Source: Tenacibaculum mesophilum (lineage in GTDB: Bacteria; Bacteroidota; Bacteroidia; Flavobacteriales; Flavobacteriaceae). From it: a DNA stretch of 64,000 nt. The notes below the pieces were generated by a model. The model searched no databases, was not told where the DNA came from, and saw only the letters and a list, made by a program, of their open reading frames with translations. Within the stretch, counting starts at the first letter, position 1. The number at the start of each line of letters is the position of its first letter. Where the stretch lies: NCBI RefSeq assembly GCF_003867075.1, contig NZ_CP032544.1, forward strand, positions 2,722,001 to 2,786,000. Direction: 5' to 3'. Position numbers and translations under genes: made by a program. Positions 58,903 through 64,000 of this stretch are shown here, piece after piece.

Positions 58903-59511
58903 ATGAGAAATAAAATAATTAATAAAGCAGGAGAAATGTTTTTAACCTTAGGGTTTAAAAGCACAACGATGGATGATATAGCGAAAGAACTTGGCATGTC
59001 TAAAAAAACATTATACAAGTACTTTTCAAATAAAACAGCTTTGGTAGATGCTAGCACAGAATCGGTTCATAATACAATAAGTGAAACGATTGAGATGGTC
59101 AAAAGCCAAAATTACAATGCTGTAGAAGAGGAGTTTGCTGTGAAGGCAATTTTTAAAGAAATGTTTAAAAATGCAAAAACTTCCCCTATGTACCAACTAA
59201 AAAAATACTATCCAGAAACCTATACAAAACTAATAGAACGAGAAGTTTGTATGTTTAGAGATTGTAACGTAGATAATTTAAAAAAGGGAGTTGAACAAGG
59301 TTTGTACCGAACAAACATAAAAGGAGACCTTTTAGTAAATTTTTACTTTACATTAGTTTTTGGTGTGTTTGAAAGTGAATTGTACAGCAACGATATGCAA
59401 GAGGTTATGGAAATTGAATATGAAATTTTAGAATATCATATTAGAGCGATAGCGACTCCAAAAGGAGTAAAAGAATTAGAGAAACAATTAAAAAACATAA
59501 ACAAAAACTAA
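58903..59511 (+). CDS. TetR/AcrR family regulator of the efflux operon
   Basis: From the ATG at 58903 it is 202 residues. A frame open to 58864 would precede the promoter and is disfavoured. The N-terminal helix-turn-helix (about 3-50) contains KAGEMFLTLGFKSTTMDDIA and LGMSKKTLYKYFSNKTALV, the canonical TetR region. The C-terminal ligand domain is not assignable. It is 5 bp upstream of the TolC gene and thus the first gene of a TetR-TolC-MFP-RND operon. It probably represses its own operon through the upstream palindrome and is released by an efflux substrate. Confidence 0.95.
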   Translation: MRNKIINKAGEMFLTLGFKSTTMDDIAKELGMSKKTLYKYFSNKTALVDASTESVHNTISETIEMVKSQNYNAVEEEFAVKAIFKEMFKNAKTSPMYQLKKYYPETYTKLIEREVCMFRDCNVDNLKKGVEQGLYRTNIKGDLLVNFYFTLVFGVFESELYSNDMQEVMEIEYEILEYHIRAIATPKGVKELEKQLKNINKN

Positions 59512-59516
59512 AAATA

Positions 59517-60929
59517 ATGAGGAAATACATATATAGTGTATTTGTGTTCTTTTTTACAGGGTATATAATTGCTCAAGAAAAAGAAATGAGTTTATCAATG
59601 CAAGAGGCAATTGATTATGCTATAAAGAACAGTTACGATAATAAAGTATCTTTAAACGATATTGAAGCAGCTAAGAAGAAAAAATGGGAAACTACTACTA
59701 TTGGTTTACCACAAATAAACGGGAAAGTAGAATATCAAAATTGGCTAAAACAACAGGTGTCTTTATTACCAGTAGCAGCTTTTGATAATACTCAAAGCAC
59801 AATAGATGTGGTAGAGGAATATTTTGATGGAGTAATTAGAAACGGAAAACAAGTTGTAACTCCAACAGGATTCGTTCCTTTAAGGTTTGGAACAAAACAA
59901 ACAATGAATGCTTCAGTAACATTAACACAGCTGTTATTTGACGGGTCATATTTAGTAGGGCTGCAATCAGCAAAAACATACTTGAAAATTTCAGAACAAG
60001 CAAAGGTAAAAACAGAGTTAGCAACACGCGAAGCTGTTATTAATGCTTATGGAAATGTATTAGTTACAGAAAAGTCAATTGAAATCTTAGAAAATAACAA
60101 AAAGATATTAGAGAAAAACTTGAATGAAACCCAGAAAACCTATGACAATGGGTTAACAGAATTAGAAAACGTAGAGCAATTACAAATTACTTTAGGTAAT
60201 GTTGAGAGTAACTTAAGAAACGCTGAACGATTAAAAGAAATAGCATACCAAATGCTGAATGTTTCTTTAGGAAACTCGATTGAAACAAAATTAACACTAA
60301 CTTCTTCCTTAGATAATCTGGTTATTGATAATACCGATTTAAGTTTATTAGCTACTCAATTTAATATTGATAATCATATAGATTTTAAAATTGCTCAAAA
60401 TGATAGAGAAAGTAAGCGTTTGCTAATGAAGTTGGAGCAGAGTAAAGCTTTACCAAGCTTATCAGCGTTTATAAACTATGGAGCTAATGCCAATTCAGAC
60501 GATTTTAATTTCTTAGAGAGAAATCAAAAGTGGTTTGACTATTCGTTATTTGGAGTAACCTTAAATGTGCCTATTTTTAGTAGTTTGGGAAGAAGTTCAA
60601 GAACAGCGCAAGCAAAAATAGCATTGGAAAATGCAGACATTCGATTAGAAGAAGCAAAGCAAAAGTTAAACTTACAAGTACAAAGAGCTAAAAGCGAGTA
60701 TCAATTAGGAATTGAAAATTACGAAACAGCGAAGAAAAACTTAGCATTAGCTGAACGAATAGAAAAAAAGCAACAAGTAAAGTTTTTTGAAGGGATTTCT
60801 TCAAGCTTCGATTTACTACAAGCACAAAATCAGTTATACACACAGCAAAACAATTACGTACAATCAATGTTGAACGTAATTGCTAAGAAAGCACAATTAG
60901 AAAACGCATTAAACATACCACTAAAATAA
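59517..60929 (+). CDS. TolC family outer-membrane efflux channel
   Basis: The 470 residues have a signal peptide (about 1-20, ending TGYIIAQ). Two OEP-type repeats are rich in coiled-coil helices: MSLSMQEAIDYAIKNSYDNK (about 24-43), and TAQAKIALENADIRLEEAKQKLNLQVQRAK is the second-repeat helix region (described here in parts). It forms the trimeric channel through the outer membrane for the RND pump. It lies 5 bp after the TetR gene and 11 bp before the adaptor gene. Confidence 0.95.
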   Translation: MRKYIYSVFVFFFTGYIIAQEKEMSLSMQEAIDYAIKNSYDNKVSLNDIEAAKKKKWETTTIGLPQINGKVEYQNWLKQQVSLLPVAAFDNTQSTIDVVEEYFDGVIRNGKQVVTPTGFVPLRFGTKQTMNASVTLTQLLFDGSYLVGLQSAKTYLKISEQAKVKTELATREAVINAYGNVLVTEKSIEILENNKKILEKNLNETQKTYDNGLTELENVEQLQITLGNVESNLRNAERLKEIAYQMLNVSLGNSIETKLTLTSSLDNLVIDNTDLSLLATQFNIDNHIDFKIAQNDRESKRLLMKLEQSKALPSLSAFINYGANANSDDFNFLERNQKWFDYSLFGVTLNVPIFSSLGRSSRTAQAKIALENADIRLEEAKQKLNLQVQRAKSEYQLGIENYETAKKNLALAERIEKKQQVKFFEGISSSFDLLQAQNQLYTQQNNYVQSMLNVIAKKAQLENALNIPLK

Positions 60930-60940
60930 AATCAACTATA

Positions 60941-62125
60941 ATGAGAAAAATATATTCACTATTCGCAATTACATTGCTTTTAACCTCATGTGGAGGTAAA
61001 AAAGAGCAATCTGTACAAGACGTAATAGCATCTAACGATTTAGCTAAAATTAGAGAGAAAAAAGCGTCGTTAGATACACAAATGCAAACACTATCTGATG
61101 AAATTAAGGTTTTAAATGATAAAATTTCTGAGTTAGACACGAATAAAAAAGTTCCATTAATTACAGTTCTTTCAGCAAAAGAAGAGGTTTTTGATCATTA
61201 TTTAGAATTGCAAGGAGCTGTACAAACAAAACAAAATGTGTTAATTTATCCAGAAATGCCTGGACTTCTAGTACGTATTTATGTGAAAGAAGGACAGTAT
61301 GTTAAAAAAGGACAAGCTTTAGCAAAAATTGACGATGGAGGTTTGGCTAATCAATTAGCGCAAATTGAAGCACAAGCAGCATTAGCAGAAACAACATATA
61401 AACGCCAAAAACGTTTGTGGGATCAAAAAATAGGATCTGAAATTCAGTTTTTACAGGCAAAAACTAATTATGAAGCACAAACCAATGCGGTTAGTCAATT
61501 AAGAAGACAATTAGCAAAATCGGTAATTACAGCACCTTTTTCAGGAGTAATTGATGATGTAATTAAAGAGCAAGGAACAGTAGTTGCTCCAGGAATGGGG
61601 TCAGAAGTCTTTAGAATTGTAAACTTAAAAAACATGTACATCGAAACAGATGTACCTGAAAGTTATATTACTTCTATTAAAAAAGGAAAAAATGTAGAGG
61701 TTGAATTCCCAGTATTAGGAGAAAAGTTAACATCTAAAATTCGTCAAGCAGGTAACTTTATTAATCCAGCAAATAGAACATTCAAGGTAGAAGTAGGTGT
61801 ACCTAATCATGAGGGTAAGATTAAACCTAACTTAACAGCAAAGTTAAAAATCAACGATTACTCTAATGAGAAAGCAATTTTAATTCCTCAAAGTATTATT
61901 TCAGAAAATGCTAATGGAGAACAGTATGTGTATGTGGTAGAAGATATCAAAGATGAGGTAGGAACAGCTAAGCAAACAATTATAACTACAGGGAAAACGC
62001 AAGGAGATATTATTGAAGTTTTAAGCGGAATTGAAAGCGGAACAAAAATTATTGAAGAGGGAGCTCGTAGTGTAAAAAACGGACAAGAGGTTAAGGTATT
62101 AACTCTTTCAGAAGAAGCAAAATAA
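60941..62125 (+). CDS. RND efflux periplasmic adaptor (membrane fusion protein) lipoprotein
   Basis: The 394 residues have a lipobox (LLLTSC, Cys17). A coiled N-terminal segment (about 32-62) precedes the barrel-sandwich hybrid domain (VLIYPEMPGLLVRIYVKEGQ and YVKKGQALAKIDDGG), a helical hairpin (AEAQAALAETTYKR-like) and beta-barrel and membrane-proximal domains (ITAPFSGVIDDVIKEQG, FRIVNLKNMYIETDVPESY). It bridges the RND permease and the TolC channel. It lies 11 bp after the TolC gene and 22 bp before the pump gene. Confidence 0.96.
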   Translation: MRKIYSLFAITLLLTSCGGKKEQSVQDVIASNDLAKIREKKASLDTQMQTLSDEIKVLNDKISELDTNKKVPLITVLSAKEEVFDHYLELQGAVQTKQNVLIYPEMPGLLVRIYVKEGQYVKKGQALAKIDDGGLANQLAQIEAQAALAETTYKRQKRLWDQKIGSEIQFLQAKTNYEAQTNAVSQLRRQLAKSVITAPFSGVIDDVIKEQGTVVAPGMGSEVFRIVNLKNMYIETDVPESYITSIKKGKNVEVEFPVLGEKLTSKIRQAGNFINPANRTFKVEVGVPNHEGKIKPNLTAKLKINDYSNEKAILIPQSIISENANGEQYVYVVEDIKDEVGTAKQTIITTGKTQGDIIEVLSGIESGTKIIEEGARSVKNGQEVKVLTLSEEAK

Positions 62126-62147
62126 GACACCAAAAATTATTCGTCTA

Positions 62148-64000
62148 ATGACTGATAAAAAACAAAAAAAGCAAGTAGATAAAGAGTTTGGTTTATCTTC
62201 TTGGGCAATAAATAATAAAACAACTATCTATGTAATGATGGTTATGATACTTATAACAGGTATTTCTGCCTTTTTAAGTATGCCAAGAGAAAATTTCCCA
62301 GAAATTAGAGAAACCAAAATTTATATAAGTTCTCTCTATCCAGGAAATACAGCAGAAGACATTGAGAAGTTGATAACTGATCCGTTAGAAGATAGACTTA
62401 AAACGGTAAGTAATGTAGTAGAAATTACATCTACATCGCAGGAAGATTACTCAATGGTAATTGTTGAGTTTGATGAAAACATATCAGTAGATCAAGCTAA
62501 ACAAAAGGTAAAAGATGAAATAGATCAAGAAACTTCAGGTGAAGATTGGCCTACATTTAACGGAGCTAAAGTAGAGCCAAATGTTTTTGAGCTAAGTATC
62601 TCTGAAGAAATGCCAATTTTAAACATTAATATATCGGGAGATTATCCAGTAGATAAATTAAAAGAATTTGGTGAGTATTTAGAAGATGAAATTGAAGATT
62701 TACAAGAGATTAAAAAAGTAGATATCCGTGGTGCAGAAGAAAAAGAAGTTGAGGTAGCTGTTGATATTTACAAAATGATGGCAGCACAAGTAAGTTTCCA
62801 AGATGTTATCAATTCGATAAATGGAGGTAACTTAACAATGTCGGCCGGTAATTTAATTGCTAGTGGACAGCGACGTACTGTTAGAATTTTAGGAGAGATT
62901 GAAGATCCACAAGAATTACAAGACTTTGTCGTAAAATCAGAAAAAGGAAACTCAATTTACCTTAAAGACATAGCAAAAGTTTCTTTTAAAGATAAAGATA
63001 AAACTACCTATGCACGTGAGTTTGGAGAAGCAGTAGTGATGCTGGATGTTAAAAAACGTTCAGGAAAAAACATGGTGGAGGCTGCTGAGAAAATTCAAAG
63101 AATAGTAGAAGATACCAAAGCCAATGTATTTCCGAGTAATTTAAAAGTAACTATCGCTAATGATCAATCTTCAAAAACTATTGGTCAGGTAGATGATTTG
63201 GTAAATAATATCATCTTTGGGGTTATCCTAGTAGTTTTAGTATTAATGTTCTTCTTAGGGTTCAAAAATGCCCTATTTGTTGGATTTGCAATACCAATGT
63301 CAATGTTTATGTCATTAATGATATTGAGTTGGCTGGGATATACCATGAATACCATGATTCTTTTTGGATTAATTATGGGACTTGGAATGTTAGTAGATAA
63401 CGGAATTGTTGTTGTTGAAAACGTATACCGTTTAATGGATGAAGGCATGCCTAGAATTGAGGCAGCTAAGAAAGGTATTGGTGAAATTGCTTTTCCAATT
63501 ATTATCTCAACCTTAACTACAGTGGCAGCCTTTGTTCCATTAGGAATGTGGCCAGGAACTATGGGGCAGTTTATGATTTATTTCCCTGTAACATTATCTG
63601 TAGTATTAGGTTCGTCATTATTTGTGGCAATATTTTTTAACTCAGTGTTAGTATCACAATTTATGAGTGTTGAAGATAAAAATATGCCATTAAGACGTAT
63701 TATAATCTTGTCGTCAGTAATGGCGGTGATAGGGTTATTGATAGTACTTTTAGGAGGAACGTACAGGGCGTTAGGAACGGTAATGATATTTACAGCTATT
63801 ATGTTGTGGGTGTATCGATTAGCTCTACGTCCTTGGGCAAATCGTTTTCAAAATACGGTGTTACCGCGTTGGGAACGTTTTTATGAAAAAATGTTAAGAG
63901 GAGCTCTAAGAGGTTGGAGACCTTACATTATTTCGTTAGGTACGTTAGTTTTATTGTTTATTGCTTTTGGAGGTTTTGGAGCCTCAATAGGAAGTCAACG
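62148..64000 (+). CDS. RND family efflux permease, 3' end beyond the window
   Basis: An inner-membrane proton-driven pump (AcrB-like). The open frame starts at an ATG (62148) and runs to the window edge, giving 617 residues of about 1050. The first helix is TTIYVMMVMILITGISAFLS, followed by the porter domain (PRENFPEIRETKIYISSLYPG). Four further helices are seen, beginning near 63195. The TM4 motif reads GMLVDNGIVVVENVY: the first Asp of the LVDDA pair is kept while the second is Asn. It is the last visible gene of the TetR-TolC-MFP-RND operon. Confidence 0.95.
   Translation, partial: MTDKKQKKQVDKEFGLSSWAINNKTTIYVMMVMILITGISAFLSMPRENFPEIRETKIYISSLYPGNTAEDIEKLITDPLEDRLKTVSNVVEITSTSQEDYSMVIVEFDENISVDQAKQKVKDEIDQETSGEDWPTFNGAKVEPNVFELSISEEMPILNINISGDYPVDKLKEFGEYLEDEIEDLQEIKKVDIRGAEEKEVEVAVDIYKMMAAQVSFQDVINSINGGNLTMSAGNLIASGQRRTVRILGEIEDPQELQDFVVKSEKGNSIYLKDIAKVSFKDKDKTTYAREFGEAVVMLDVKKRSGKNMVEAAEKIQRIVEDTKANVFPSNLKVTIANDQSSKTIGQVDDLVNNIIFGVILVVLVLMFFLGFKNALFVGFAIPMSMFMSLMILSWLGYTMNTMILFGLIMGLGMLVDNGIVVVENVYRLMDEGMPRIEAAKKGIGEIAFPIIISTLTTVAAFVPLGMWPGTMGQFMIYFPVTLSVVLGSSLFVAIFFNSVLVSQFMSVEDKNMPLRRIIILSSVMAVIGLLIVLLGGTYRALGTVMIFTAIMLWVYRLALRPWANRFQNTVLPRWERFYEKMLRGALRGWRPYIISLGTLVLLFIAFGGFGASIGSQ

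Noticed and set aside
1..64000. CRISPR arrays, prophage or insertion sequences
   Set aside because: No regularly spaced repeats, transposase, integrase or structural phage genes were seen in either strand.

Overview
The window is AT-rich, compact, gene-dense chromosome from a member of the Bacteroidota, most likely a marine Flavobacteriaceae (Tenacibaculum/Polaribacter-like; the genus is inferred from protein style, not proven). Support comes from many flavobacterial-type lipoproteins whose lipobox Cys is followed by acidic residues, Bacteroidota-type -7 boxes (TAnnTTTG) instead of sigma70 -10 boxes, near absence of Shine-Dalgarno sequences, a split YeeE/YedE pair, a PorE-like OmpA protein, a DUF177-rpmF-fabH-accB-accC cluster and a BCCT compatible-solute transporter. 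I see no prophage, IS element, CRISPR array, rRNA or other sign of a large mobile element. There is one tRNA.

Layout. 1-3.4 kb: sucA (cut by the window edge) and sucB of 2-oxoglutarate dehydrogenase, separated by a structured intergenic element. 3.5-7.5 kb: VOC protein, DUF547 protein, an esterase lipoprotein with an outer-membrane-like protein, and a membrane-anchored LytTR regulator. 7.5-11.7 kb: Fe-S assembly genes (A-type carrier, sufB, sufC, sufD) read leftwards. 11.7-16.1 kb: a tight leftward operon of four lipoproteins containing an MbnP-family protein and its MbnH/MauG-like di-heme partner plus two beta-propeller proteins. 16.2-24.1 kb: thiL, a Kbp-like BON-LysM protein, an EamA transporter, yicC-gmk-nadD, an M23 peptidase, a GH3-family protein and a MOSC protein. 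24.1-28.8 kb: HD-domain protein with a TetR regulator, a 37-residue membrane peptide, an S41 protease, dCMP deaminase, HupE/UreJ and Lrp. 28.9-34 kb: umuC-umuD, bacilliredoxin, TerB-DnaJ protein and a PorE-like protein. 34-43.2 kb: ileS (IleRS2-like with a swapped signature motif), DksA-like protein, secreted DUF, M61 peptidase, lspA, DUF4230 and a metalloprotease-like lipoprotein. 43.3-50.5 kb, leftwards: YeeE/YedE pair, waaA, accC, accB, fabH, rpmF, DUF177, pdxA. 50.5-57.5 kb: ribE and a patatin-like protein rightwards, then two small unknowns and a porin-BCCT-universal-stress operon leftwards, preceded by a candidate 38-residue leader ORF. 57.6-64 kb: tRNA-Met(CAT), a polyprenyl synthetase, and a TetR-TolC-MFP-RND efflux operon that runs off the window.

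Most genes are housekeeping. The strongest items for follow-up are the MbnP/MbnH four-lipoprotein operon (oxidative Trp maturation and copper chemistry without any methanobactin gene nearby), the IleRS with GIHH in place of HxGH, the candidate leaderless 38-residue ORF ahead of the porin-BCCT operon, the 37-residue membrane peptide overlapping the S41 protease stop, and two palindromes placed as operators for the two TetR-family regulators.
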